A stretch of 64,000 bases of DNA. Origin: Gleimia hominis (GTDB taxonomy: Bacteria > Actinomycetota > Actinomycetes > Actinomycetales > Actinomycetaceae). A program made the position numbers and the translations under genes. Each line of letters opens with the position of its first letter. Position 1 is the first letter of the stretch. Positions 44,703 to 53,873 of the stretch are shown here, piece after piece. The notes beneath the pieces were generated by a model. It worked only from the letters and a program-made list of their open reading frames with translations, did no database searches and was not told the DNA's origin. Where the stretch lies: contig NZ_CP126963.1 in NCBI RefSeq assembly GCF_002871945.2, positions 1,054,001 through 1,118,000 of the forward strand. Reading direction: 5' to 3'.

Positions 44703-45645
44703 GAAGCTCGAGGCTTTCCAGCCAGTCGCGTGCAATCGTGGACGCCGCCGCTTGCTCGTCGACGGAGCGGGCGTTTAGGTTAATCAGTGTGTCCTGATCT
44801 AGGGCCGCGTTGATACGCTCCACCACCGCGGTTGCTTTCAAGGGGACCCGATCAGACCCGAGGGTCATAACGTTTTGCGGCAAAATCATCGACTCCGGAT
44901 CCTCCAAGGTGACGAACTTGTTCTTTTTGATCGCCGGGTCGGTTGAGAAAGTATTCGCCACCTGCACGTCCTTATCAAGCAGCGCTTTAACCGTGAGGGG
45001 CCCACCGGAGTCTTGAATGGGCACCAGAGTAGATTCCACCCCGTAAACACGCTTCAACCCACCGGTGCCGTAGGGACGGTCTTTGAACTCCGCATTCGCC
45101 CCAACCTTTACCGTGCCCCCTAGTTTCTTCAGGTCACCGATTGCTTTGACCCCGTGTTTTTCGGCAGTTTCACTGGTGACGTTGTAGGAATCCTGGTCAG
45201 ATGCTTGGGCATACGAAAACGCGTGGATCTGTTTCGGTAGCACCCGCGGCAAGTCTTGCCAGATTTCCTCAAAGGTCCGCGCCTTCGAATCTTTGTCGTA
45301 GTATTGCAGCAAGTTTCCCGCGTATTCAGGGAAAATGTCGATTGCGCCGGCCTCCATTTCTGGCATCACCACTTCGCGCGATCCAATCTGCATTTCTCTG
45401 CGGACTTTGAAACCGATTTTTTCGAGGCCTTGCGCATAGGCTTCCGCGATTATTTCTGCTGAATAATACTGTGAGGATCCCACCACTAACGTGGGGTTCG
45501 CGCTGTCTGAATCGGTCTGTCTGAACGGGTCCGCGTTCGAACAAGCGGCCAGCGCCACTGGAGACAGTAGCGCGCCCATCAGGGCGGTCCGCCTAGAGAC
45601 GGTTCCGTTACTGGCGGTGTTCTGGGTTGATTTGTGTTTGCGCAT
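44695..45645 (-). CDS. Osmoprotectant ABC transporter substrate-binding lipoprotein (OpuAC/ProX-like)
   Basis: The 316-residue protein starts with a lipoprotein signal: a twin-arginine-like SRRTAL, a hydrophobic stretch and the lipobox LAAC (C35). The mature part is of the QAT-family binding protein type (YSAEIIAEAYAQGLEKIGF, DIFPEYAGNLLQYY). It captures glycine betaine, choline or carnitine outside the membrane and delivers it to the permeases encoded just upstream. It is the last gene of the four-gene operon, starting 4 bp after the permease gene. Confidence 0.92.
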   Translation of the reverse strand: MRKHKSTQNTASNGTVSRRTALMGALLSPVALAACSNADPFRQTDSDSANPTLVVGSSQYYSAEIIAEAYAQGLEKIGFKVRREMQIGSREVVMPEMEAGAIDIFPEYAGNLLQYYDKDSKARTFEEIWQDLPRVLPKQIHAFSYAQASDQDSYNVTSETAEKHGVKAIGDLKKLGGTVKVGANAEFKDRPYGTGGLKRVYGVESTLVPIQDSGGPLTVKALLDKDVQVANTFSTDPAIKKNKFVTLEDPESMILPQNVMTLGSDRVPLKATAVVERINAALDQDTLINLNARSVDEQAAASTIARDWLESLELLK

Positions 45646-45649
45646 GAGG

Positions 45650-46345
45650 TTACCCCACTTTCTGAGTGGTTGCGGCGATTGCAGCTAGCCCGGGGTTCTT
45701 GTGGGTGAAGTACCGCATTATCGCCATGAATAAGATTTCGGAAGCTATTGCGAGCGCGACGACCAGCAGCGAGCACGCCACCATGAGCGCGTAGTTTTGG
45801 GTGCGCAGCCCCAAGAACAGGTAGCGTCCGAGCCCTCCGGATCCCACGTAGGCAGCGAGGGTTGCGGTGGCTATCACCTGCAGGGATGCGGACCTTAAAC
45901 CACCAATAATCAAAGGGATTCCCAGCGGTAGCTGAACCTGCGTAATCACTTGCCGGCCTGTCATTCCCTGCGCGTGGGCGGCATCGACAATGTCGCGGGA
46001 CGCCACTTCAACTCCCGAGTAGGTGCCCGCCAAGATAGATGGGATCGCGAGGACAACGAAGGAGATCATTGGTGCCGCTAAACCTATGCCGAGCCAGATC
46101 CCGAAAATCGTGAGCACACCCAATGTGGGGAGGGATCGCATCCCACCAAGTAGGGTCACCGCGAGGGTGCGGAGGTGGCCGGTATGACCAATGCATATGC
46201 CAAGCGGAATCGCAATAAGGCTTGCCAGCAGCACACCCAGCATGGAGTACCACGCGTGTTCGAACGTGCGCATGAGGATCCCGTCTGTTCCCGTCCAGTT
46301 CGCGCCGGTGGAGAGCCATTGCAGAGCTTCTAGTAAGTAGTTCAT
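45650..46345 (-). CDS. Osmoprotectant ABC transporter permease
   Basis: The 231-residue membrane protein has five to six helices and the permease EAA-like loop (VEVASRDIVDAAHAQGMTGR, then QVQLPLGIPLIIGGLRS). It is the second OpuC-type permease of the operon and overlaps the preceding permease gene by 4 bp, so the two are probably translated in a coupled way and form a heterodimer. Confidence 0.92.
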   Translation of the reverse strand: MNYLLEALQWLSTGANWTGTDGILMRTFEHAWYSMLGVLLASLIAIPLGICIGHTGHLRTLAVTLLGGMRSLPTLGVLTIFGIWLGIGLAAPMISFVVLAIPSILAGTYSGVEVASRDIVDAAHAQGMTGRQVITQVQLPLGIPLIIGGLRSASLQVIATATLAAYVGSGGLGRYLFLGLRTQNYALMVACSLLVVALAIASEILFMAIMRYFTHKNPGLAAIAATTQKVG

Positions 46346-46995
46346 TTTTTACCCTCCGCCGTGAGGTGTTTTTGGAAGGGCATGATGATTCGCCCTAGGA
46401 CCACGAGCAGTGCGTCTATGACAAACGCCAGCAAAGTAGTGAGGATAATGCCGGCAAGCACTTCGATGACGATACCGCGTTGAAACCCGTCGGTAAAAAG
46501 TGTGCCCAGCGATTTGATTCCAAGGACCGCGCTGACGGTGGTGAGTGAAATAGTGGACACAGCTACCACCCGTAAACCAGCCAGTATGGCTGGCCCAGCT
46601 AGTGGCAGTTGCACCATGAAGAACCTGCGGGTGTTCGAGTAACCCGAGGCCGTGGCTGCGTCTAGCAGATCGGCGTTGACCGACCCGAGTGCATCTGCGG
46701 TTGCGCGGACCATGAGGGCACACCCGTGTACCGTGAGCACGATGTGAACGTTGGTTGGGGACCTCAGGGGAATCCCGAAAATCAGGGGAATAAATATGAA
46801 TAGTGGCAGCGATGGGATTGCGTATAGTAACCCGGTGGAAGTGAGTGTGACTTCCCGGATCCGCGGGTGTGTGATCGCCAGTTTTGCAACGGGTACGGAA
46901 ATGATTAGGGTCGCTATAATCGCGGGAATCGCGAGCCACAGGTGTGAAGTGAAGGCTTGAAGGATGATTTCGTAGTTGTTGCGGATCCACGTCAT
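46342..46995 (-). CDS. Osmoprotectant ABC transporter permease
   Basis: The 217-residue membrane protein carries the OpuC permease loop (LDAATASGYSNTRRFFMVQL) and several helices. It overlaps the ATPase gene by 4 bp on one side and the second permease gene by 4 bp on the other. Together with that partner it forms the membrane channel. Confidence 0.92.
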   Translation of the reverse strand: MTWIRNNYEIILQAFTSHLWLAIPAIIATLIISVPVAKLAITHPRIREVTLTSTGLLYAIPSLPLFIFIPLIFGIPLRSPTNVHIVLTVHGCALMVRATADALGSVNADLLDAATASGYSNTRRFFMVQLPLAGPAILAGLRVVAVSTISLTTVSAVLGIKSLGTLFTDGFQRGIVIEVLAGIILTTLLAFVIDALLVVLGRIIMPFQKHLTAEGKK

Positions 46996-47810
46996 GCGCG
47001 GTCTCCTTCGGTGCCGTTTATCCGCCCGAGCGGACGACCGACGTCGTCGAGGACAATGTCGCCTTTGCGTTGTAGCTGCCGGCCGCGGTGAAGTCCGAGG
47101 AAGTTGTCGACGAACTGGTCGTCACTGTTCGCGAGGATTTCTTCGGGGCTGCCTTCAGCTCGGATGTGCGCGCCTTCGGCGAGCAGGACCACGCGGGTTG
47201 CGAGCCGGAGGGCTTCGTCTACGTCGTGGGTTACGAATACGATTGTGGTGCCCAGTTCGCGTTGCAGATTAAACGTGAGGTCTTGCAGTTGCCGGCGCAC
47301 GACGGGGTCGACGGCTGCGAACGGTTCGTCCATGAGCACTATATTCGGCTCCGGTGCGAGTGCCCGCGCCACCCCAACGCGTTGGGCTTGTCCGCCGGAC
47401 AGCTGCGTGGGGTATCGGTCTGCGAGGTTCGGGTCGAGCCCGACGAGTTCCATCATTTCTAACCCGCGTTCGCGCCGCTGTGCCTTCTTTTTGCCTTGTA
47501 AACGCAGTACTGTAGTGACGTTTTGGAGTACAGTGCGGTGCGGCAACAACCCGGAGCTTTGCATGACGTAGCCAATGGAGCGACGCAGTTCCACGGGGTT
47601 GGCGTCCGCCACATTTGCGTTATCGATTAGGACGGTGCCTTCGGTGGGCGTTTCCATCCGGTTAATCATTCTGAGTAGCGTGGTTTTTCCACAGCCTGAG
47701 GAACCGAGGAACACGTGGAGTGTGCGCGAATCTATTGTTTGGTTAAAGTTATCTACTGCCGGGCTGTCGGTGCCCTCAAATTTTTTTGTAACCGATCGAA
47801 ACTCGATCAT
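46992..47810 (-). CDS. Osmoprotectant ABC transporter ATP-binding protein
   Basis: The ATPase of about 272 residues has Walker A LGSSGCGKTTLL, the signature LSGGQAQRVGVARALA and Walker B NIVLMDEPF. It belongs to the ProV/OpuCA group but lacks the C-terminal CBS pair of the osmosensing OpuA type. The ATG at 47810 is chosen; a TTG at 47834 is in frame. It is the first gene of the operon, so the promoter lies between it and the acetyltransferase gene, where a 26-bp tandem repeat is found. Confidence 0.92.
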   Translation of the reverse strand: MIEFRSVTKKFEGTDSPAVDNFNQTIDSRTLHVFLGSSGCGKTTLLRMINRMETPTEGTVLIDNANVADANPVELRRSIGYVMQSSGLLPHRTVLQNVTTVLRLQGKKKAQRRERGLEMMELVGLDPNLADRYPTQLSGGQAQRVGVARALAPEPNIVLMDEPFAAVDPVVRRQLQDLTFNLQRELGTTIVFVTHDVDEALRLATRVVLLAEGAHIRAEGSPEEILANSDDQFVDNFLGLHRGRQLQRKGDIVLDDVGRPLGRINGTEGDRA

Positions 47811-47908
47811 TATTTGCCCATCTATCGATGCCAAGTAGTCTGCTTAGACTAGCGGGCACCACGCGGCCACGCAAAAGATAGGTAAACAGTTCTTCTTAGT
47901 GGCCCGCG

Positions 47909-47986
47909 GGGGTTACCAGCAGAGGAAGCTCCCGGGGCTTACCAGTAGAGGAAGCTCCCGGGGCTTACCAGTAGAGGAAGCTCGCG
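47909..47986. repeat. 26-bp tandem repeat, three copies
   Basis: Three units of 26 bp containing ttaccagtagaggaagct start at 47909, 47935 and 47961; the outer copies carry a few changes. They lie upstream of the osmoprotectant operon and downstream of the acetyltransferase gene. Confidence 0.85.
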
Positions 47987-48028
47987 GAGGTTGCGCGCGG
48001 ATGTAGTCCGCGGAGGGAACGCACAAAA

Positions 48029-48526
48029 TCAGTGCCCGCCCGACCGACTTCGAGGCGCATACGTCAAAGACTTGTGGTACACGTAGTCGCGTTCATGCAC
48101 GGGTTCAGCCACCTGTTCGATAAATGAATACCCGAAGCGCTCATACAGGCCCTCATGCTGGGTAACTATGTACACTTCTTCCCAACCGTGCGCAACTGCG
48201 TGGGCTTCCAAAAATGAAACTATTTTCCTAGACAACCCCTGCTTGCGGTGCGCCGAGTCGACGTATATGAACGCTACCCACGGGCGGTAGCGCGCAATCG
48301 GAATGAAATCTTGATCCACCAGGGCTCCGAACCCGATGATGGGCGTAGATTCTTCTTGCCCGGTTTGCGCAAAGAACAGTTGCGCGTAGGCTCCGAACCT
48401 TTCGTGGAACGTCCCCGCCTTCAGGTACTTGTGTAAGAACTTCCCCGCGCCCCACTTGGCATCTTGCAGGTACTGTAGGGGCACCGCGGAATCAGTGAAA
48501 TCCTCAAATGAACGAAAATGAACCAT
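48029..48526 (-). CDS. GNAT family N-acetyltransferase
   Basis: The 165-residue protein shows the acetyl-CoA-binding motif A (VDSAHRKQGLSRKIVSFLEA) and motif B (YERFGYSFIEQV). GNAT enzymes transfer acetyl groups to amines of small molecules or proteins; the acceptor cannot be told here. TACACT ends 6 nt before the ATG without a ribosome binding site, so the mRNA may be leaderless. Confidence 0.85.
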   Translation of the reverse strand: MVHFRSFEDFTDSAVPLQYLQDAKWGAGKFLHKYLKAGTFHERFGAYAQLFFAQTGQEESTPIIGFGALVDQDFIPIARYRPWVAFIYVDSAHRKQGLSRKIVSFLEAHAVAHGWEEVYIVTQHEGLYERFGYSFIEQVAEPVHERDYVYHKSLTYAPRSRSGGH

Positions 48527-48740
48527 CCCAAAAGTGTATGGCAGCGGGCCTGAACACCTCTACTAAACAATCACTAAACACGCCCATTGAGTGAATAAAC
48601 TGCAGCCCTTCCATGAATCTCCGCTGTGTTTTTCCCACATTTTGCGCGCAAATACTCCCCATGCCTGCGATGCAAATGGTAACCTCAAATTACTAAACCC
48701 TTTTAGTTTAGAGTTTTATCACTCGAAGATGAGGTGACAT

Positions 48741-50378
48741 ATGGAAATAAAGAAGCGGGCGGTGCACCCCGGCCCGGCAAGCAGAAGCGGCCTGGCAAGC
48801 AGTAGCAGCCCGGTAAGTAGTAAACGCAGAGTGGGGCTGAGCGCAACAGTTCTAACCGCTCTAGTGGGATTGTTGGCCGTACTTGGGTTCAGTGCCCCGA
48901 CGGCGCAGGCGCTGGGCGACACTCCGGTAGACCAGATCCACAACGTGAACCCCGGGGCGGATAAACACTTCCAGGTGTACTACCGGGCGTGGCGCGACGT
49001 GACGATGCGCGGCGTGAACACGGATCTGCCGGACGAGAACTGGATTTCTATGTACGACATCCCCTACGGCGTGGATGTGGTGAACATTTTCAGTTACGTT
49101 CCACCGGGGCAGGAGAAGCAGGCGCAACCGTTCTACGACAAGTTGAAGAACGATTACGGCCCGTACTTGCACAAGCGGGGCATTCGCCTGGTTCGAGGTC
49201 TTGGCTACGATTCAATGGTTGAGGAGTTCTACGACTTCCTCAAGGAACGCGGGGTCGAAGCAGCGGACGCGAAGGCAGCCGATTACGAAGCGTACGCGGA
49301 TAAGCTCATTGCTGACAAGGTGGAATCCATTGGCGTGGACGGGTTGGATATTGACATGGAAACCTACCCGGATGCGGATGAGGTGAAGGTGTCGGATCAG
49401 ATTATTCGCGCGCTCGCGAAACGCTTGGGTCCGCTTTCTAACAACCCGGATAACACGATGCTGCTGTATGACACGAACACGGCCTTCCCCGGTCCGCTTG
49501 AGAATGTTGCGGATGCGTTCAATTACATTGCCTTCCAACAGTATGGTTACGATGCGACAACTACCCGCAACGTGATAGATGCCTTCGCGAAAATCGTGCC
49601 GGCTTCTAAGATTGTGCCGGGCTTAACGTTCCCGGAGGAGCAGGATCCGGTTAACCGTTGGCTCGATGCGGTGGAGCCGTATGAATCCTCGCACATTAAT
49701 AGCGTGTCAACCTACGTCAATGAAAACGATCTGGGCGGAATGTTCCTGTACGCGTTCGACCGCGATGGCCGCACGTATGATGAGCACGATTGGAACCACA
49801 TTATTCCTTCTAACCTATTGTGGACAAAAACCGCGATTGCGCAGTCGCAAGGCATGACTTTGCAGCAGGCGAAAGCGGCGGCGAAGCATTTTCTTAAACG
49901 CTCCGAAGGCGATAAACCTGTTCCCGCTAATGTTCGATCAGACGTAGATAAAGCCAGTAATTTGTATGAGGTTTTCAAGGCCGTGCTGGGTGGGAGTGAT
50001 AACGATGGGTATTCCTCTAAGTTTGACCCCACTTATGAGCGCCTACTGATGGCTAATGAGCAGGCGCAACCAACGGACCCAGCTCCGGAACCGTCTAGCC
50101 CGGAGACCACTACTCCCCCGGGGAACGAAACCACGGATCCGGGCGCAGGCACCACCCCTGGCGCAGAGTCCACACCGGGCACAAGCACCAAGCCAGGTAC
50201 GCAAAGCGAGCACAGCACATCGAAAGCAAGACAGGGCAAATCTGTGCCTGCGAAGAAAACGACCAAGGTGAAGAAGCTGGCACGGACCGGTTCAAGCATT
50301 GGCCTGTTGGCAACGCTCAGCTTCGGTGTCCTAGCCGTTGGAGCAGCTGCTACCGCGATGCGGCGCCGGCACCAGTAG
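48741..50378 (+). CDS. Secreted, sortase-anchored GH18 endo-beta-N-acetylglucosaminidase
   Basis: The 545-residue protein has an N-terminal signal sequence (hydrophobic segment about 32-56 ending APTAQA), a GH18 barrel whose catalytic motif DGLDIDME spans 200-207 (acid E207), a Ser/Thr/Pro/Gly-rich stalk (about 440-500) and a C-terminal sorting signal: LARTG (513-517), hydrophobic helix and RRRHQ tail. The barrel resembles EndoF/EndoS-type enzymes that cut the chitobiose core of N-glycans, including those on antibodies, rather than chitinases. LAxTG is a class E-like sortase motif. GAGGTG precedes the ATG. Host glycoprotein trimming at the cell wall is the most likely role; exact substrate is inference. 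Confidence 0.88.
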   Translation: MEIKKRAVHPGPASRSGLASSSSPVSSKRRVGLSATVLTALVGLLAVLGFSAPTAQALGDTPVDQIHNVNPGADKHFQVYYRAWRDVTMRGVNTDLPDENWISMYDIPYGVDVVNIFSYVPPGQEKQAQPFYDKLKNDYGPYLHKRGIRLVRGLGYDSMVEEFYDFLKERGVEAADAKAADYEAYADKLIADKVESIGVDGLDIDMETYPDADEVKVSDQIIRALAKRLGPLSNNPDNTMLLYDTNTAFPGPLENVADAFNYIAFQQYGYDATTTRNVIDAFAKIVPASKIVPGLTFPEEQDPVNRWLDAVEPYESSHINSVSTYVNENDLGGMFLYAFDRDGRTYDEHDWNHIIPSNLLWTKTAIAQSQGMTLQQAKAAAKHFLKRSEGDKPVPANVRSDVDKASNLYEVFKAVLGGSDNDGYSSKFDPTYERLLMANEQAQPTDPAPEPSSPETTTPPGNETTDPGAGTTPGAESTPGTSTKPGTQSEHSTSKARQGKSVPAKKTTKVKKLARTGSSIGLLATLSFGVLAVGAAATAMRRRHQ

Positions 50379-50488
50379 ACAGTGCTGGGTCACTCTAAAG
50401 AGCAACCGCGCAAGTAGTTAGCCTAGGTGTATCGGCTCGGCAAGCAGCTGGTTCAGGTTGTTGTTGCGGGGCCTCCCGCCAAGATTAA

Positions 50489-51085
50489 CTAGGCCGGCTT
50501 GTTAGTGTGGGCCGCGTGGATTGTGCGGTCGAGTTCGTACAGGGCGATCTCCGTGGCCCGCACCTGGGTATCTAGGTTGATGCGTTCTAAAGGGGGAACG
50601 TGCATGAAGCCACCCACTGCGTGTGGGTGGCTTTCTGTATATTCCAGCAGCGTGTACAGCACCGCGTTGCACACGTACGTTCCGGCCGACAAGGAGGCGG
50701 CAGCGGGAATTTCAACCGAATGCAACTGCTCTAGTATGCGTCGCCATTCGAAAGAAGAAAACCGCGCGGCCGGCCCACCCGCCTCTAAAGGTTTATCCAC
50801 CGGCTGTGCCCCCGCGTTATCGGGCTTAGTACTGTCCGCGAGGTTCAGTGCTACTCGTTCTAGTTTCACTTGCTCAGAGTGCGCATCTAGGCCCAGAGCG
50901 AGGACTGCGTCTGGTTTAGTTTGCGCCAACACTGTTTTTAGTTGCGTGCGTGCCCCATCAAACTCTACGGGGAGCACGTGGGTGACGAGCTCGTGGCGGC
51001 CTTCAAAAACTTCGACGATTCGTTCGGTGGGGTTCACTTTGTTGCCGGCAAACGGTTCAAATCCGGTGAGTAGAATCCGCGTCAT
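50489..51085 (-). CDS. pcp: Pyroglutamyl-peptidase I
   Basis: The 198-residue cysteine peptidase removes N-terminal pyroglutamate from peptides. The N-terminal LLTGFEPFAGNKVNPTE, the catalytic cysteine in GTYVCNAVLY and the histidine in GGFMHVPPL are all present; the expected glutamate lies in the middle (VALNLADS region neighbourhood). The ATG at 51085 has GGAGGA upstream, so a longer frame up to 51151 is rejected. It fits a peptide-using metabolism with the glutamate dehydrogenase encoded next door. Confidence 0.94.
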   Translation of the reverse strand: MTRILLTGFEPFAGNKVNPTERIVEVFEGRHELVTHVLPVEFDGARTQLKTVLAQTKPDAVLALGLDAHSEQVKLERVALNLADSTKPDNAGAQPVDKPLEAGGPAARFSSFEWRRILEQLHSVEIPAAASLSAGTYVCNAVLYTLLEYTESHPHAVGGFMHVPPLERINLDTQVRATEIALYELDRTIHAAHTNKPA

Positions 51086-51459
51086 AAGTATCCTCCAAGA
51101 AGGTTGGGTGTGAAACGTGGGATGTAAAAGGTGGGACGTGGCGGGATACAACTAGGACGATTCTTTTAAAAATCTAATCCGCCGCCACGCCCCACGTCTG
51201 TGCAGGCACTTTGGCGCTGTTCTTGCCGGCAGCGGCCGCGTGCCTAAACCCAGGTGTTAACGCTGTGCGCTGCGTGCCACAGGGGCTGCATTGAGAAATG
51301 CGAAACCCCAGCTACACGCGGTTTGTGCGCAAAAGTTTTCGTTGAAGAAACGATAACGCGCATGTTATGTGCGTGCAACTGGGGTTTTGACATACAATTT
51401 CACGGTGCTTGCGCTGCCTCTAATCGAAGTAGACGCGTTTTACATCACCGCGAGCGCGA
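51086..51459. other. 374-bp spacer between pcp and gdhA with possible structured RNA
   Basis: No gene is firmly supported. The segment 51303-51387 is bounded by AAACCCCAG and CTGGGGTTT, which can pair over 9 bp around two smaller hairpins (near 51333 and 51355-51374). It could be the end of the gdhA transcript or the leader of pcp. A cysteine-rich frame at 51254-51469 on the plus strand has no ribosome binding site and runs into gdhA antisense. Confidence 0.4.
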
Positions 51460-52713
51460 TCACGGGTAGAGGCCGCGTAGTTTGTGTGCGTCCAACACGC
51501 GTTCCACAGCTAGTACGGTTGCTGCCACGCGGAGGGTGACGTCCTTTTCTTTCGCATAGCGGTTAACGTCTTCCCACGAGGCCATCATGCGTTCACGCTG
51601 TTCGCTTTCTACCCGCTCTAGTGGCCAGAAGAAGTTGTCGCGCCCCTGCACCCATTCGTAGTAAGACACGATCACGCCACCGGAGTTCGCCAGAATATCA
51701 GGCACAACGGTGACCCCATTTTCTTCAAAAATCTTGTCTGCGTCCCCGTCGGTGGGCCCATTAGCACCTTCCACGATAATGGGGGCGCGTACTTTGCCGG
51801 CGTTCCCTTTATGGAGGACCCCTTCGACAGCTGCAGGTACGAGCACGTCGACGTCTAACGTTAAGAGTTCGTCGCCGTCGCGCGGTTCTGCTCCGTCAAA
51901 TTCAACTACCTTACCGGTATTGTCCACGTGTTTTTCGAGGGCAGGAATGTCAATGCCATCTTCGTTGTAGAGGCCACCAAAAATGTCGGAGACCGCCACG
52001 ATCTTTGCGCCGCGTTCGTGCGCGATATGCGCTACTCCCCGACCGACTTTCCCGAATCCTTGCACGGCAAGTGAAGCACCTTCCATGCTGTGGCCCGCCT
52101 GTTTGAGAGCGGCCTCAACCATGATCACTACGCCCAGGGAGGTTGATTGCGCGCGCCCTAGGGAACCACCTAGGGAGACTGGTTTGCCCGTGCAGATCCC
52201 GGGGACTGTGTAGCCTTTGAACTGCGAGTACGTGTCCATTATCCACGCCATGGTCTGCTCGTTAGTGCCGACATCTGGGGCGGGTACATCTTGTTCTGGC
52301 CCGATTATGGGGAGGATTTCTGAGGTGTAGCGGCGGGTTACGCGTTCCAGTTCCGCTTGCGAGTACTTGCTGGGGTCGATCGTGACCCCACCTTTCGCAC
52401 CACCGTAGGGTAGGCCCACGAGCGCACACTTCCACGTCATCCACATTGCGAGGGCGCGAACCTCATCGATGTCTACGTGGGTATCAAACCGGATACCGCC
52501 TTTTGCGGGGCCCCGGGTGAGGTTGTGTTGTACGCGGTAGCCGTGAAGTACTTCCTCGCTGCCGTCGTCGCGGCGGAATGGTATTGACACGCTCAGTTCG
52601 CGCCGAGCGGCAGCGAGCATCTCGTATTCCGCGTCGGTGAAACCAAGGATCTTCTGAGCCTCCTTCAGCTGCTTCTTCGCGTCCTCGTACGGACTGGCGC
52701 GATGTTCTGACAT
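51460..52713 (-). CDS. gdhA: Glutamate dehydrogenase (Glu/Leu/Phe/Val family)
   Basis: The 417-residue enzyme oxidatively deaminates glutamate to 2-oxoglutarate and ammonia, or the reverse. Motifs are HNLTRGPAKGGIRF and GLPYGGAKGGVTIDP with the substrate and catalytic lysines, PAPDVGTNEQTMAWIMD and the Rossmann GFGKVGRGVA. The length and sequence are those of the NAD-type hexameric enzymes. GAGGGG precedes the ATG at 52713. It links the amino acid uptake and pyroglutamyl peptidase genes to central metabolism. Confidence 0.95.
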   Translation of the reverse strand: MSEHRASPYEDAKKQLKEAQKILGFTDAEYEMLAAARRELSVSIPFRRDDGSEEVLHGYRVQHNLTRGPAKGGIRFDTHVDIDEVRALAMWMTWKCALVGLPYGGAKGGVTIDPSKYSQAELERVTRRYTSEILPIIGPEQDVPAPDVGTNEQTMAWIMDTYSQFKGYTVPGICTGKPVSLGGSLGRAQSTSLGVVIMVEAALKQAGHSMEGASLAVQGFGKVGRGVAHIAHERGAKIVAVSDIFGGLYNEDGIDIPALEKHVDNTGKVVEFDGAEPRDGDELLTLDVDVLVPAAVEGVLHKGNAGKVRAPIIVEGANGPTDGDADKIFEENGVTVVPDILANSGGVIVSYYEWVQGRDNFFWPLERVESEQRERMMASWEDVNRYAKEKDVTLRVAATVLAVERVLDAHKLRGLYP

Positions 52714-53148
52714 CTATGTCCCCTCTCTTTCGCCACCTTCTTGCGTGGCATTAGAAACGACCGGTTGCACCTGCAACATTGGCGGTACTTGAGGATTATT
52801 GCATGCAATCGTACGCAATGTAACCCGAATGAAATCTTCCGCCACAATATGGTCTTTTTGCAGGTAAAGCCCTGTTTTAGCAACCGCGTTCCAAGGGTAA
52901 TACCGGTCTATACGAGGCACTATTTTTAAACTATTTCTACCAGTTCCTCTACAAGTGCGTAAAAAAATATTCCTAAAATTATTAAACAAAAGCGATATTT
53001 AGAAGCTCCTACTTTTTGAGCAAAAAGCGTGGGCCCTACGGGTAGCAGGTGGAAATGGAACGCGCTTAATGAAGAAACCAGTAGTACCACTGATGTGGGT
53101 TCTCCGCTTGGGCCGGGGCAGATCCCCAAGGGTCCCATCAGTAAGTAA
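52714..53148. other. AT-richer spacer upstream of gdhA, no recognised gene
   Basis: The region holds the gdhA promoter and is followed by the IS remnant. A 70-residue minus-strand frame at 52926-53138 with one hydrophobic segment (FCLIILGIFFYALVEELV) is visible but has no recognisable homology or clear start signal. Confidence 0.45.
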
Positions 53149-53873
53149 TTAGAAACACGGTAAGGACCAGTCGGAACTACCTACGAAATGGTGTGGGTTT
53201 CCTTCCTTGGTTTTTACCTTGTTTCTTATTATTCCCGCTGGCTTGTGTTGTTGCCAGTATTCATTCTCAACCTCGCAAGGTGTACGGTAGTCGAGCTTGT
53301 TGTGGAGGCGGCCGGTGTTCCACCAGGTCACCCATTCGAAGGTCGCGATCTCGACCTCAAGCACGTCATTCCACCTGCGCGTGTGGATCAGCTCATTCTT
53401 ACACGATCCGTTGACGTTCTCGGCTAGCGCATTAGCGCATGGAGTCTCCTACAGTCCCGGTCGATTCACTAATCCCAGCAGCGGTTAGACGTTCATGGTA
53501 AGCCACAGACACGTATAAGGCCCTCGTCCTTTTTACGTCGCGGTATACACGCGAGGGTATCTACGCGAGGAGATGAAACCTCCCTCACGCTCCTTACTTA
53601 ATGTCGCGCAGATGAACACGGGCACCAAAACGATCACAATACTTACTGGTAACAGCGATCATTTCCGACCTCGGGGGCCGATACAGGAGGCGAAAAAAGC
53701 CGACGTTGCTTTCAACAGCTCGTTCGTATCACGCAGCCTATATCGATACCCCCTCCGAACGGATCCAACCCCCAACCAAGCCGGCCACACGATCCTCTCG
53801 GACTGATCAAACATCAACGGCATAACCTAAACAATCCAACCAAATCAAACCGAAGAAAATCTGGACCACTTCA
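53149..53873 (-). pseudogene. Decayed IS3-family insertion element
   Basis: Reading the minus strand from 53873: an end sequence TGAAGTGGTCCAG typical of IS3-family termini, a shortened orfA ending RLRDTNELLKATSAFF (about 53730-53680), an orfB start MIAVTSKYCDRFGA overlapping as ATGA, then a large internal deletion, then the C-terminal integrase part YVSVAYHERLTAAGI, TGTVGDS, a one-base frameshift near 53440, and CANALAENVNG, NELIHTRRW, FEWVTWWNTGRLHNKLDY. The DDE triad is mostly lost, so the element is dead. The opposite terminus was not found; it would lie below 53149. Confidence 0.85.

Noticed and set aside
50603..50633. A hairpin with an 11-bp stem (AAGCCACCCAC / GTGGGTGGCTT) and T-run
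   Set aside because: It lies within the pcp coding region, in codons around the conserved HAVGGFMHV stretch, so it is not taken as a terminator.
51254..51469. A 71-codon cysteine-rich plus-strand frame
   Set aside because: It starts at a GTG without ribosome binding site or near -10 hexamer and ends inside antisense gdhA; no family is recognised.
52926..53138. A 70-codon minus-strand frame with one hydrophobic helix
   Set aside because: No start signal, no homology recognised, and it is located beside IS debris; kept only as a note.
53573..53806. A 77-codon plus-strand frame in the IS region
   Set aside because: The opposite strand encodes the recognisable orfA end and orfB start of an IS3-family element, so this frame is a shadow.
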